A stretch of 64,000 nucleotides of DNA from Alphaproteobacteria bacterium (GTDB lineage: Bacteria > Pseudomonadota > Alphaproteobacteria > Bin95): the NCBI GenBank assembly GCA_020638555.1, contig JACKII010000001.1:1054001-1118000 (forward strand). The letters run 5' to 3'. The notes under the pieces were generated by a model. The model had not been told where the DNA came from. It was given only the letters and a program-made list of their open reading frames with translations, and made no database searches. How positions within the stretch are numbered: position 1 is the first letter of the stretch; every line of letters starts with the position of its first letter. A program made the translations under genes and the position numbers. Below, piece after piece: positions 33,851-43,332 of the stretch.

Positions 33851-34570
33851 TCAGTTGGCGTTGCCTGCGATGTCCGTGACCTGGCGGATGCGCTCATGTT
33901 CGGATTGCAGAATGGCCTGCCCGCGCTCATAGGCGCGCTGGATCTCGATCAGGTGCACCAGTTCGGTCACGGGGTTGACATTGCTTTGTTCGCGAAACCC
34001 CAGGGCGAATTGCGGCTCCTCCACCTGCGGCGGGCTCTCGGCCCGGAACAGGCCGTCGCCGACCCGCTCCAGCCGCGGCGCCTCCAGTGCGAACAGGCCG
34101 AGGCGCCCCAGTTGGAGGCCGCCGGCGGAGACGGTGCCGTCGCGGGCGATGCCGATTGCGGTCGCATCGGGGGGGATCTGGATCGGCGCGCCGCCGGCGT
34201 CCAGCACCCGGTTGCCGGTCGCGAGCTGTACCAACTCGCCATCCGGGCTGACGGCGAAACGGCCGTCGCGGGTGTAGACCGTCTCGCCGTTGCGCTCGAC
34301 GCTCAGCATGCCGTCGCTCAGAATGGCCACCGATAGCGGATCGCCGGTCTGCGCCGCGACGCCGGGCGTCAGGTCGGTAAAGGTGGCGGGGTCCGAGCCC
34401 ATGGAAAGGCGATCCCCTTCGGCCGGCAGGTGCTCCACCACCTGTCCGAACAGCGTGCCCTCGCGTTTGAAACCGGTGGTGCTGACATTGGCGATGTTGT
34501 TCGCGACCACGTCCATCTGGCGTTGCAGGGCCGTCAGGCGGCCGAGGGTGACATAGATCGGATTGTCCAT
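33851..34570 (-). CDS. flgF: Flagellar proximal rod protein FlgF
   Basis: The 239-residue product has the paired rod signatures: RLTALQRQMDVVANNIANVSTTGFKREG near the N-terminus and FREQSNVNPVTELVHLIEIQRAYERGQ near the C-terminus. The central YTRDGRFAVSPDGELV matches FlgF rather than FlgG. It is part of the proximal rod of the basal body. The start lies 7 bp after the apparent true stop of the frame-broken TPR gene, so the two are coupled. Confidence 0.95.
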   Translation of the reverse strand: MDNPIYVTLGRLTALQRQMDVVANNIANVSTTGFKREGTLFGQVVEHLPAEGDRLSMGSDPATFTDLTPGVAAQTGDPLSVAILSDGMLSVERNGETVYTRDGRFAVSPDGELVQLATGNRVLDAGGAPIQIPPDATAIGIARDGTVSAGGLQLGRLGLFALEAPRLERVGDGLFRAESPPQVEEPQFALGFREQSNVNPVTELVHLIEIQRAYERGQAILQSEHERIRQVTDIAGNAN

Positions 34571-34577
34571 GGGGGCC

Positions 34578-36642
34578 TCACGATCCGGGGGCTGGCTTGG
34601 GGAACAGGGCGCGCACCTGCCGGCTGCGCTCCAGCGTTGCGGCGATGGCGTCGGGCAGCGTCAGGCTGCCGGGCAGGGGCCTGGCGGTCAGGGCCGCCGC
34701 GGCGTCGCCGAGCCCGGCGGCATTGGCGATGGCGATGGCCCGGGCGGTCGCGTCCGATGCGAGCGTGGGGCCGGCACTCATATAGTCGGCGGCGAGCGCG
34801 CGGATGGCGGCCTGGCCGGCAGCGGGCGCGGCCTCTTTCGGCGGCTTCGCCGGCAGGGTCCGCGCATAGTCGGCGGCGGCGGCGGGGCCAATCGGCACCG
34901 GCCCAGCGCAGGGCGGCGGCGTCGGGTTTTGCGGCCGCGGCCGCCTCGCCGTACCGGCCGAGGCGGGCGAGGGCCTGGCGTTCCAGGTCCTCGGCCGATG
35001 GCCCGGTAAGGGCCGGCGGCGCGCGCAGGGCGGCCAGCGCCTGCTCGGCTTGGCCGCTGCGCAGCCGGGCCTCCGCCCGCATCAGGCGCACGGTTGCCGT
35101 GACCGCGGCGCCGGTCAGGGGCGCGAGGATTTGCGTTGCCGCCGACGGCAGGCCGACGGACAGCATGCGTCGGGCCAGCTTGGTGCGGACGGCCACCCCC
35201 GCCGGGTTGTCGGCGAGGAAATGGCTGTCGTCGGCGAACAGTTGCAGAGCGTCCGCAACGCTCATGGCCGACGGGTCGGCAAATGCCGCCTCCAGGATGG
35301 AGCGGGCCTTGGCCACGATGGGCGCGAGGCTGATTTCGGGCGGCAGGCGCTCGGCGGCATCGCCCAGCGCTTCCAGGGCCGCGGGGAAATGGCCCTGGGC
35401 CGCATGGACGTCGGCGGCCAGCAGGGCCGTGGACAGCAATCGCCGGTCGCCGCGATAGTCGAACAACGCGCTCCGCATCTCGTCGGAAGCCCGCTCCGGC
35501 AGCGGCGCGCCCGCCGCCAGAGCATGCCGGATCCGGAACAGGCGCACCTGGCGGGCGGCGTCGCCGCCTGCGGCCAGCGCCTGCGAGAAATACCAGTCGG
35601 CGCGATTGGGGCGGCCGTGCATCAGCGCGAGACGACCGCGCAGCGCAGCCATCGGCCCGACCACGTTCTGGGCCGGGGCCGGGTCGACCAGCGCCAGCAA
35701 CTCCTCCGCGAGTTCGAGATCGTCATGGTCGAGCGCGATGCGGGCCAGTGCCAGCGCCATGACGGTGCGCGGATGTTTGGGAAACGCGGCCAGCGGGGCG
35801 AGCGCATCGCGGCTGGCTGCGAGCGCTTCGGCCGCTCGGTTGTGTGCCGCGAACCAGGCGGCCCGCCAGACTGCGCCGTCGCTGTAGCAGGCGACCTGAT
35901 CGGCCAGGGTGTCGCCGGTCCGATCGGCGCGGTCGAGCAGGATGCGGACCGCGTCCAGCAGCGGCCGCGGCGTGGTTCCGAGCGCGATCAGAGAGGCCAG
36001 CGCCTCCTGCGTGAACCCCTCGCTCAGGTAAAAGAGCGCCAGATCGTGCAGCGTGCCGGCGTCCGTGCGGGCCGCGATCTCGGCCCGCTGGCGGCCGATG
36101 GCGGCGAGGAACCCGCGCCGGTCCGTTGGTGCGTGCGGCCAGTCGACCAGCGGCGTGCCCGGTGGCCCGGCACAGACCGGCGCTGCTTCCGCGCTGGCCG
36201 GCGGGTCCGTTTGCGCGGTTTCGGCGGGGGCGCCGGGCGCGGCTTCCGGTTCGCCCGGTCGCTGCTGCACGTTGGTGAGATTGGCCGGCGGCGGTGACGG
36301 TGGCATTGCCTTGGCCGGGTCGTGCCCGGGTTGTGGGCTGTCGGGGTCTTTCCCGCCGCCGATAAAGCCTTGTTCGGCGGCCCAGCGCAGCGAGGCGCGC
36401 AGCCGCTCGACCTCCTGTGCCGTGAGGCTGCCGTCGGCGGGCGGCACGCTCGCCAGCGGTGACGCGGCGGCAGCGCGCGCGCCGGGTGGCCGGGGCCGCG
36501 GCAGGATGGGGTGGCCGGTCGCGGCGTTGGGAATCGGCGCCGCCGCGACCGAGCCGTTCGGTGCGGGAGCCGCCGACGCCACGGGCGCGGTCGCGCCGAG
36601 GCTCAGCGTCAACAGCAGGGACGGGAGGACGGCGGCTCGCAT
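34578..36642 (-). CDS. Secreted TPR-like protein of the flagellar cluster, with an apparent frameshift
   Basis: A signal peptide (AVLPSLLLTLSLGATAPVASA) is followed by a proline/alanine-rich region and then by about 450 residues of TPR-like helix pairs (for example RTVMALALARIALDHDDLELAEELLALV). Coding signal moves from one frame to another at about 34884: the sequence GGGG (34881-34884) looks one base too long, because removing one base joins the part upstream to the clear continuation ALAADYMSAGPTLASDATAR, which stops at 34578. Uncorrected, the frame runs as arginine-rich nonsense into flgF (to 34534). The corrected protein would have about 687 residues. It lies between motA and flgF; a periplasmic role with motor or rod proteins is inferred. 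No named family is recognised. Confidence 0.7.
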
Positions 36643-36645
36643 CGC

Positions 36646-37530
36646 TCAGGCCGCTGCCGCCAGGGTGGCGGTGCTCTTCAGGGTGTCGAGGGCGTTTTCC
36701 ACCTCGAAGAACGACGGCTGAATATGCCCCGGCACGCTTTTGCGGCCCACTTCGATGCAGATATTCGGCTGGTGGCGGTTCAGATAAGCCACCAGCACGT
36801 CGCGGATCAGCCCATAGAAGCGCGCCTCTTCGTCGTGAATGGCCTTGATGCGGGAGGCGAGCGGCCCCACCACGCCATACGACAGAAACACGCCGAGAAA
36901 GGTGCCGACCAGCGCGCCGCCGATCATCTTGCCCAGGATTTCCGGCGGCTGGTCGATGGCGCCCATGGTCTTGATGACGCCCATGACCGCCGCAACGATG
37001 CCCAGCGCCGGCAGGCCGTCGGCCATGGTCTGGAGCGCACCGGAGGTGGCCAGCACCTCCTCATGGTGCTTTTCCAGCTCGCGCTCCATGATGTCGTCGA
37101 CCTGGTGGGGATTGTCGAAGCTCATGCCGGCGGCGCGCAGGTAATCGCAGATCAGGTCGGTGGCGTGGTGATCGTGCAGGATTTTCGGATAGCGCTTGAA
37201 AATGTCCGACTCCTGCGGAGTTTCCACATGCGCTTCGATCGCCATCGGGTTGGTCCGGCCCAGCCGCACCAGTTCGAACAGCAGGCACAACAGGGCCGTG
37301 TAGTCGTCCTTTTTCCATTTCGGGCCCTTGAGCGCCTTGGCGAAGTCCTTGCCGGTCTGCTTCAGGATCGTGCCGCCGTTGGCTATCATGTACGCGCCGA
37401 CCGCTGCGCCGCCGATGGTCAGCATTTCGTGCGGGATGGCTTCCAGGATGATTTCCAGATGTCCGCCCGCCAGCACATAGCCGCCGAACACACACGCAAG
37501 CACCACCACCACACCGATGATCGGAAGCAT
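36646..37530 (-). CDS. motA: Flagellar motor stator protein MotA
   Basis: The 294-residue protein has four membrane segments (about 2-20, 30-50, 170-190 and 200-222) and the MotA cytoplasmic loop. Clear family marks are GGHLEIILEAIPHEMLTIGGAAVGAYM, the conserved ALQTMADGLPALGIVAAVMGVIKTMG with the proline near the proton path, and KMIGGALVGTFLGVFLSYGVVGPLA. It forms the ion channel that drives rotation, with MotB, which is not encoded in this window. It precedes the TPR gene by 3 bp. Length is normal for the alphaproteobacterial type. Confidence 0.96.
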   Translation of the reverse strand: MLPIIGVVVVLACVFGGYVLAGGHLEIILEAIPHEMLTIGGAAVGAYMIANGGTILKQTGKDFAKALKGPKWKKDDYTALLCLLFELVRLGRTNPMAIEAHVETPQESDIFKRYPKILHDHHATDLICDYLRAAGMSFDNPHQVDDIMERELEKHHEEVLATSGALQTMADGLPALGIVAAVMGVIKTMGAIDQPPEILGKMIGGALVGTFLGVFLSYGVVGPLASRIKAIHDEEARFYGLIRDVLVAYLNRHQPNICIEVGRKSVPGHIQPSFFEVENALDTLKSTATLAAAA

Positions 37531-37629
37531 CGTCGTCCTCGTTTCAGTCCATCGGGGCCGCGGGGCCCGGGCCGGGCCGTCCGCCGCAGGGAGTATCGGG
37601 CAGAAGCCTTAACAAGGCGCTGAAACGGC

Positions 37630-38553
37630 TCATTCCTGACGCACCGCGCCCGAGCGGCCGGCCAGCAACAGGCTGACGGCGAACGCTTTCTCCGGGTCCA
37701 TGTTCGCCATGATCAGGGCCGAATTCGTCTTGCGCATGCGGCGGACGAAGCCGGCGGCGATTTCCGGCGGCATCCGGTCGAAAATCTGGGCCGCCTGCTT
37801 CGGCTTCATGCGTTCGTAGATGGAGACGAGTTGCATCGCCTCGTCCTCGGCCGCGGTTTCCGCCTGGCCGAACGCGGCCTTCAGCGCCTTCTGCTGGGTT
37901 GCGAGTTCCGCCAGTTGCGCGGCGACTCGTTTTTCGATGACCTCCAATTCGCGGCGGCGGCCGGCCATGGTCGCTTCCATGGCGTCCAGCTCCCGCTCCC
38001 TCTCGCGGGCGGCAGCGAGGAATGCTCCGTCGAGGCAGCCGGACGGCGAGCCGGGGTCGGCGGCCGCGTCGCTGGTTGCCGAGGGCGGGGAAGGGCTGTC
38101 CCGGGTGGCCATGGCTGCATGGCTGGTGTCTTCGGCCCTGGCGGCTGCGGCGCCCGCGGGACCGCCGCCGGCGGGCCTGGCGTTGGTGGTCATGGCGTTG
38201 GCGCTCGCTGCGGCGGCGGGTTCGCTCTCCTGCGGTTCGGGTTTTGCGTCATGCTCGGCCTCTGCCCCGCGCCCGGCCCCGTGTTCGGCCCCGTGCTCGG
38301 GCGTGGCGGCGTGCGCGGGAGCGGCAATCAGGGCGGCGATGTCGTGGCGCATGTCGTTGGCGCGCAGGACCGCCGTCGCGAGGAAGGCCGAGGCCATGAG
38401 ATAGAGCGCGGTCGAACTGCGCCGGCGGGCCTCGCTGCGGGCTCTCGCCAGGCTGACGGAAACCGGATTGGCCTTGGGTCGCGCGGCAGCGGCGGGACAA
38501 GAGGCGGCGGCTCCCGTCTGCGCCGCCGGTTGGATCGGCTGGGCGGGCGGCAT
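37630..38553 (-). CDS. motE: MotE family protein (MotC chaperone, MgtE-N-like C-terminus)
   Basis: The 307-residue product has one N-terminal membrane segment (about 47-63) and a long alanine/glutamate-rich linker. A coiled coil follows (RERELDAMEATMAGRRRELEVIEKRVAAQLAEL). The conserved C-terminal domain is LVSIYERMKPKQAAQIFDRMPPEIAAGFVRRM. This last part, which resembles the MgtE N-terminal domain, is diagnostic of MotE, in rhizobia a periplasmic chaperone of the motor protein MotC. It overlaps no neighbour but sits 3 bp after a flagellar DUF6468 gene, in the fliL to motA series. Confidence 0.88.
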   Translation of the reverse strand: MPPAQPIQPAAQTGAAASCPAAAARPKANPVSVSLARARSEARRRSSTALYLMASAFLATAVLRANDMRHDIAALIAAPAHAATPEHGAEHGAGRGAEAEHDAKPEPQESEPAAAASANAMTTNARPAGGGPAGAAAARAEDTSHAAMATRDSPSPPSATSDAAADPGSPSGCLDGAFLAAARERERELDAMEATMAGRRRELEVIEKRVAAQLAELATQQKALKAAFGQAETAAEDEAMQLVSIYERMKPKQAAQIFDRMPPEIAAGFVRRMRKTNSALIMANMDPEKAFAVSLLLAGRSGAVRQE

Positions 38554-38556
38554 GGA

Positions 38557-39213
38557 TCACGCTCCCTTACGCAAGGCCGAACCGTTGCGCACGGCCGGGC
38601 CGGCATGGCGATTGCGGCGGCGCATGATCGGCATCACGTCCGGCAGCGGATCCCCATCGTCCTCGCTTTGGTCCAGCGCCATGGCGTCCAGTAGCAAGGC
38701 GTCGTCATCGTCGCCAGCGGCGGAGGGGGAGGGGCGCCGCGGCAGCGGGGGCGCGGCCTTGTGCGCCTCTTCCGCCGGCAGTCCGTCGGAGAGGTCCGGC
38801 CGCCAGGTCTCCCGCTCTTCCGCGCGGCGGGCGCGCTGGCGGCGTTTGTTGGCGGCTTCGACCAGGCTTTCCAGGGACTGGACCATCTGGCGGGCGTCGG
38901 ACAGGCGGTTGGCCACGTCCGCCAGCAATTGTTCGCTTTCGTCCTGCTGTTCGGCCGCCCGCTCCGACAGGGAGCGAGCTTCGGCCAGCCGACGCTGCAA
39001 CTGGTCCGACTCGGTGCGGGCGGCCAGGCGGGTTTGTTCCAGGCTGGCGTTGAGCCGTTCCACGGCCTCGGTCATGTCGGCGATGCCCTTGCCGACGCCC
39101 TGGTCGGCGCTGGCCAGCCGGCGGACCCGTCGTGACAGCAGGATGCAATAGAAACAGGCGGCGAAGCTTGTGGAAATCAAAATTCCATCGATGAAAATAT
39201 TAAATCCGGTCAT
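38557..39213 (-). CDS. DUF6468-type flagellar membrane protein with coiled coil
   Basis: The 218-residue product has an N-terminal membrane anchor (about 8-26, ILISTSFAACFYCILLSRR) followed by SRRVRRLASADQGVGKGIADM, which is the conserved part of this alphaproteobacterial flagellar family. A coiled coil covers about 45-115 and a disordered, acid-rich tail follows. It lies between fliL and motE on the same strand. The role is unknown, although the constant linkage to motor genes suggests a stator or basal-body accessory. Confidence 0.72.
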   Translation of the reverse strand: MTGFNIFIDGILISTSFAACFYCILLSRRVRRLASADQGVGKGIADMTEAVERLNASLEQTRLAARTESDQLQRRLAEARSLSERAAEQQDESEQLLADVANRLSDARQMVQSLESLVEAANKRRQRARRAEERETWRPDLSDGLPAEEAHKAAPPLPRRPSPSAAGDDDDALLLDAMALDQSEDDGDPLPDVMPIMRRRNRHAGPAVRNGSALRKGA

Positions 39214-39276
39214 CGTCAGTGTCCCGCATTCACGTGTTAAATATTGACGGGGAGGTGTTTCGGCGGGTGTCCTGGC

Positions 39277-39774
39277 CTAGCGCAGCAGGAATTCGCCGAT
39301 CAGAACCGCGTGAACCGCATCCTCGCCGGTGACCAGTTGTACGCGGCGCAGCATCTCGGCCCGCAACGTTTCCATTGCCAGAACGGAGGAAACATCCCGT
39401 TCGTCCACGGACCGAAGAAAGACATTCAAAGTATCCATGATTCTCGGTTCCGTATTGCGGATGATTTGTTCCTGGTTTTGGTTGGTTTCCAGATAGATTT
39501 TTGTGCGCAAATATCGGGAATACGCGGTTTTTCCAAGTGGAATGACGAGTTCAGGCAGGTGGTAATACGCAATATTTTCCATTGGTTTTGGGTCTTTTGC
39601 ATGAGATTCCGCCGGGGAATGCTCGGCTTCGGTCGGGCCGAACGGCAATGGGAGCAGGCCGCTCATGCCGATGCCAAAGCCGCCGCCGCCCGCCACCGCC
39701 ACGACGGCGATCAAGAGGATCAACCCCATTCTCCCGCCTTTTTTCGGCGGCTCCTCGGCTGCGACTTCTGTCAT
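39277..39774 (-). CDS. fliL: Flagellar basal body-associated protein FliL
   Basis: The 165-residue product has a basic cytoplasmic tail (EEPPKKGGRMG), a membrane segment (LILLIAVVAVAGGGGFGIGMSG) and the periplasmic FliL domain: YYHLPELVIPLG, SRYLRTKIYLETN, and VHAVLIGEFLLR at the end. FliL surrounds the stator. The ATG at 39774 was chosen because AGGTGG lies six bases before it; an ATG at 39780 would put that site too close. Genes downstream (DUF6468, motE, motA) form the motor series; the fliM gene that often follows fliL is absent. It is divergent from fliF; the gap at 39775-39938 must hold both promoters, but I see no confident sigma54 or sigma28 site. Confidence 0.93.
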   Translation of the reverse strand: MTEVAAEEPPKKGGRMGLILLIAVVAVAGGGGFGIGMSGLLPLPFGPTEAEHSPAESHAKDPKPMENIAYYHLPELVIPLGKTAYSRYLRTKIYLETNQNQEQIIRNTEPRIMDTLNVFLRSVDERDVSSVLAMETLRAEMLRRVQLVTGEDAVHAVLIGEFLLR

Positions 39775-39938
39775 GTCCATCCACCTGTCTCTTCTTGCGA
39801 GGGGGCGGATCATGCCTCAACCCCCTAAACGGGTTATTAATCTAACCTGCGCATTGTCTTGCTCGTGACTTTTCACACGGTTTCGGCCGGGCGCATTGCG
39901 CGCCGGCTACCTCAAGCCAGAAGGCGAGCAGAGCGGGC

Positions 39939-41555
39939 ATGGATCGGCTCATCGAAAACCTGCAAAAGCTGGGCGTCGGCCGGTTGCTGGCATTGGGGCT
40001 CGGCATTGCCGCGACGGTTGCGGTGATCGGCTATCTCGCCCTTTCGACCACGCGACCGGATTTCGTGCCCCTCTATTCGGGCCTGGACGCGCGGTCCGCC
40101 GGCGAGATCGCGACGCGGCTGGATGGGATGGGCATTCCCTACGAGGTGTCCGGCCCATCCTTGCTGGTGCCCTCGACGGCCCGCGACCGCGCCCGGATGG
40201 CGCTGGCGGCGGACGGTCTGCCGCGCCAGGGGCAGGCCGGTTACGAATTGCTGGACGGGCTGAACGGGTTCGGCGTGACCGCCGACATGTTCGACGCCAC
40301 CTATTGGCGCGCGAAGGAAGGCGAGCTGGCGCGTACGATCACGGCGCTGGACAATGTGCGCAACGCCCGGGTGCATATCGCCCGGCCGGCGCGCACCGCC
40401 TTTTCGCGCGAGCGGGTGGCGCCATCCGCCTCGGTGGTCATCACCACCGCCAGCGGCGCGGCGCTGACCCGCCGGCAGGCCTCCGCCGTGCGCCATCTGG
40501 TGGCGCTGGCGGTGCGCGGCCTCGAACCCGCGCGGGTTTCGGTCATCGACAGTTTTAATGGCCTGATGCCGGGGCCGGATTCCGGTGACGGCGCGTTGAG
40601 CGTCGACGATGCCCGCATCGCCCGCGAGGCGCGCATCCGGGCCGAACTGGAAGCCCTGCTCACCGCCCATGTCGGCGCCGGCCGCGTGCGGGTGAGCGTC
40701 GCCGTGGAGACCGACAACGAAACCGAGTCCGTGACCGAGCGCTCCTACGACCCCGAGGGCCGGGTGGCGGTGCAGACGGATGTGTCGGAATCCGCCGAAA
40801 ACCGGACGGAACCGGCCGAGAGCGCCGTCGGCGTCTCGGGCAATCTGCCGGAAGCCCAGGCCGACAAGGCCAAGGGCGGCTCCAGCAACAAGTCCGAAAC
40901 CTCCGAGCGCACGAATTACGAAGTCTCGGAGGTGCGGCGCGAACGGCACAAGCTGGCCGGCGCGATCAAACGCATCTCGGTCGCGGTGCTGGTCGACGGC
41001 ACGCTGGTGCCCAACGCCGACGGCGAGCCCCAGTGGCAGGCGCGCAGCCCCGAGGAACTGGCCACCATCGGCAAGCTCGTGCGCTCCGCCATCGCCTTCG
41101 ACGAGGCGCGCGGCGATACGGTGACGGTGGAGAACCTGCCCTTCGCGCTGTCCGCCAGCGACGAGGCAACGCCGCCGGACAGCGGCCTGGCGTCGGCGGT
41201 GGCCGGCAATGTGGTCGACCTGGCGGAAATCCTGGGCCTGGTGTTGGTGGTCGCGCTGCTGATGTGGTTCGTGGTCCGCCCCCTGACCAACGGCCGCGCC
41301 TGGGGGCCGGTGGCCGCGCCGGCGCTGGAGCCGATGCCGGAGGACGAGCCGTTGCTCGGCTATGACGGCGGCGCGGATGCCGCCCCGGCCGGCGACGGCG
41401 AAGACGACAGCCTGGCCGTCGCGCAGTTGGCAGCGCCTGCCCCCTCGGACCACCCGCAGGTGGCGCGCCTTCAGGCCATTGTCGACGACCGGCCGGACGA
41501 GGCCTTTGCCCAGATCCGCCAGTGGCTGCACGAGAGCGAGGAGGAGGCGGCATGA
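39939..41555 (+). CDS. fliF: Flagellar MS-ring protein FliF
   Basis: The 538-residue product begins the export/switch operon. It has two membrane segments (about 13-36 and 425-447). The ring-building motif domain between them includes STTRPDFVPLYSGLDARSAGEI, DGLNGFGVTADMFDATYWRA and ARVHIARPARTAFSRERVAPSASVVI. The cytoplasmic end (LQAIVDDRPDEAFAQIRQWL) is the FliG-binding tail. Its stop overlaps the fliH start (ATGA). The start codon follows GGCGAGCAGAGCGGGC. Confidence 0.96.
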   Translation: MDRLIENLQKLGVGRLLALGLGIAATVAVIGYLALSTTRPDFVPLYSGLDARSAGEIATRLDGMGIPYEVSGPSLLVPSTARDRARMALAADGLPRQGQAGYELLDGLNGFGVTADMFDATYWRAKEGELARTITALDNVRNARVHIARPARTAFSRERVAPSASVVITTASGAALTRRQASAVRHLVALAVRGLEPARVSVIDSFNGLMPGPDSGDGALSVDDARIAREARIRAELEALLTAHVGAGRVRVSVAVETDNETESVTERSYDPEGRVAVQTDVSESAENRTEPAESAVGVSGNLPEAQADKAKGGSSNKSETSERTNYEVSEVRRERHKLAGAIKRISVAVLVDGTLVPNADGEPQWQARSPEELATIGKLVRSAIAFDEARGDTVTVENLPFALSASDEATPPDSGLASAVAGNVVDLAEILGLVLVVALLMWFVVRPLTNGRAWGPVAAPALEPMPEDEPLLGYDGGADAAPAGDGEDDSLAVAQLAAPAPSDHPQVARLQAIVDDRPDEAFAQIRQWLHESEEEAA

Positions 41556-42208
41556 CCGTATCCCCGATGCGGCTCCGCGACTTCGCGCTGGAGGCTCGGG
41601 TGCGCCGGGCCGAGGCCAGCGCCTACAGCGCGGCCGAACTGGCCGCCGCACGGCGCCAGGGCTTTGCCGAGGGCGAAGCCCGGGGCCGTGCCGCAGCCGA
41701 AGCGGTCGCGACCCAGGCGGCGGCGGACCAACGGGCCGAATCCGAACGCCTGATCGGTGACGTCGCGACGCTGCGACGCGAGGCGGACGCGCTGTTGGCC
41801 GACGCGCTCGGCGGCCTGGAACAGGCGTTCCGGGCGGCCTTGACCGCCATCGCCCCCGGATTGGCCGAGCGGGAGGCGATCCGATCTTGCGCCGCCGCCT
41901 TGCGGCAGGCCGGGGAGGCGGTGCGGCTGCCGGCGGTTGCCGTCCGGGCGCATCCCGAGACGGTGACGGCACTTCAGGCTGTCACCCCGCCCCTGCCCGA
42001 GACCTTGCGGTTGCAGCCGGATTCGGCCCTGGCCGATGGCGTCGTGCGTCTGGCGTGGGACGAGGGCGGCGGCGGGATTGCGCCGGACGCCGCCATCGCG
42101 GCGGTGCAGAGGGTTTTGGACCAAGTGCTGACTTCTGGACCGGAATGCGGCGGCCGTGCCGATCCGGTCGCATCGATCGGGAGCGAGACCGATGACCGAC
42201 GAAACTGA
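41552..42208 (+). CDS. fliH: Flagellar assembly protein FliH (export ATPase regulator)
   Basis: The 218-residue product is alanine- and glutamate-rich, with an N-terminal helix and a central FAEGEARGRAAAEAVA-type coiled coil, as in FliH. The C-terminal half, with PAVAVRAHPETVTALQA and GGGIAPDAAIAAVQRVLDQ, resembles the FliH/YscL end. It inhibits or escorts the ATPase FliI, which is not in the window. The start overlaps fliF by four bases, and the next gene fliN starts inside its last 17 bases. Sequence conservation in this family is low, so the name relies partly on position. Confidence 0.75.
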   Translation: MTVSPMRLRDFALEARVRRAEASAYSAAELAAARRQGFAEGEARGRAAAEAVATQAAADQRAESERLIGDVATLRREADALLADALGGLEQAFRAALTAIAPGLAEREAIRSCAAALRQAGEAVRLPAVAVRAHPETVTALQAVTPPLPETLRLQPDSALADGVVRLAWDEGGGGIAPDAAIAAVQRVLDQVLTSGPECGGRADPVASIGSETDDRRN

Positions 42209-42569
42209 GACGAACGCCAGCGACCCGGAAGCCGGCGTCGTCGACGCAGAGTATGAAGAGGGCGCGGTTGCGCCGACCATGGCCCAGGCCCTGGCCGCCG
42301 CCGCCCGGGACACCGGCTCGCGGCGCGCCATCTTTTCCGTGCCGGTGGAGGTGGTGGTCAGCGTCGGCAAGGCGCGCCCGCCCATCGGCGAACTCATCAA
42401 CATGCGCCGCGACGGCATCATCGTGCTGGACCGGCGGATCGACGATCCGGTGGATATCCGCATCGGCGACCGGGTGATCGCCCGCGGCGAGCTCCAGGAA
42501 CTGGAGGATGGGTCCGGGCGCCTCGGCGTCCGCATGACGGAGATCGTCGATGCTCTCGGCAATGGCTAG
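42192..42569 (+). CDS. fliN: Flagellar motor switch protein FliN
   Basis: The 125-residue product has an acidic N-terminal tail and a single SpoA domain: FSVPVEVVVSVGKARPPIGELINMRRDGIIVLDRRIDDPVDIRIGDRVIARGEL is a complete FliN core. FliN forms the C-ring with FliG and FliM. It overlaps fliH at the start and fliP by 20 bases at the end, so the operon is strongly coupled. Its 125 residues are normal for FliN. Confidence 0.93.
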   Translation: MTDETETNASDPEAGVVDAEYEEGAVAPTMAQALAAAARDTGSRRAIFSVPVEVVVSVGKARPPIGELINMRRDGIIVLDRRIDDPVDIRIGDRVIARGELQELEDGSGRLGVRMTEIVDALGNG

Positions 42570-43332
42570 GACGCCCGCCGTGCGTCGGGTGCGGCCGCTG
42601 TTGTTGGCGGCGTTGGGCCTGACGCTCCTGCTGCTGCCGGGCGCATTGCTGCCGGGCCTGGCGCTGGCCCAGTCGGTGTCCATCGATCTGGGGCCGGACG
42701 GCGCGCTGACGCCGCGGCTGGTCCAGCTCTTCGCCATCGTCACGGTGCTGAGCCTGGCGCCCGGCGTGCTGATGATGGTCACCTGCTTTCCGTTCATGGT
42801 GACCGTGCTCTCGATCCTGCGCCAGGCCATCGGCGTGCAGCAGGCGCCGCCGAATATGATGATCGTCAGTCTGGCGCTGTTCCTGACCTTCTTCGTCATG
42901 GCGCCGGTGTTCGACCAGGCCTGGCGCGACGGCATCGCGCCCTATATGGACGGCGATATCACCGAGCAACAGGCCATCGACCGGACCGTGGCGCCGTTCC
43001 GCACCTTCATGGAGGCACGGGTGAAGGACAATCACGGCGGCCTGATGCTGAAACTGGCCCGCGCCCGCGTGGACGAGGACGGCCATATGCCGCTCTCGGC
43101 CTTGCTGCCCGCCTTCATGATCACCGAGATCGAGCGGGCGTTTCAGTTCGGCTTCGTGATCTTTCTGCCCTTTCTGGTCATCGACATCGTGGTGGCCTCC
43201 ATCCTGATGGCGATGGGCATGATCATGGTGCCGCCGGTCATGGTGGCGCTGCCGTTCAAGCTGGCCTTTTTCACGGTCAGCAATGGTTGGGACCTGATTG
43301 CGGGGTCGATGGTTGGGAGTTATGGCGGATGA
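42550..43332 (+). CDS. fliP: Flagellar type III export protein FliP
   Basis: The 260-residue precursor has a signal peptide (LLLAALGLTLLLLPGALLPGLALA) and four membrane segments. Family marks are FPFMVTVLSILRQAIGVQQAPPNMMIVSLALFLTFFVMAPVF, the central LLPAFMITEIERAFQFGFVIFLPFLVIDIVVASILMAMGMIMVPPVMVALPFK and GWDLIAGS. It builds the export gate with FliQ and FliR, neither of which is encoded nearby. ATG at 42562 is an alternative start. The stop overlaps the next small gene (ATGA). Confidence 0.96.
   Translation: MLSAMARTPAVRRVRPLLLAALGLTLLLLPGALLPGLALAQSVSIDLGPDGALTPRLVQLFAIVTVLSLAPGVLMMVTCFPFMVTVLSILRQAIGVQQAPPNMMIVSLALFLTFFVMAPVFDQAWRDGIAPYMDGDITEQQAIDRTVAPFRTFMEARVKDNHGGLMLKLARARVDEDGHMPLSALLPAFMITEIERAFQFGFVIFLPFLVIDIVVASILMAMGMIMVPPVMVALPFKLAFFTVSNGWDLIAGSMVGSYGG

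Noticed and set aside
39775..39938. Sigma54 promoters for the fliF and fliL operons
   Set aside because: I looked for TGGCAC-N5-TTGC-like sites on both strands of this gap and before flagellin and motA and found none convincing.
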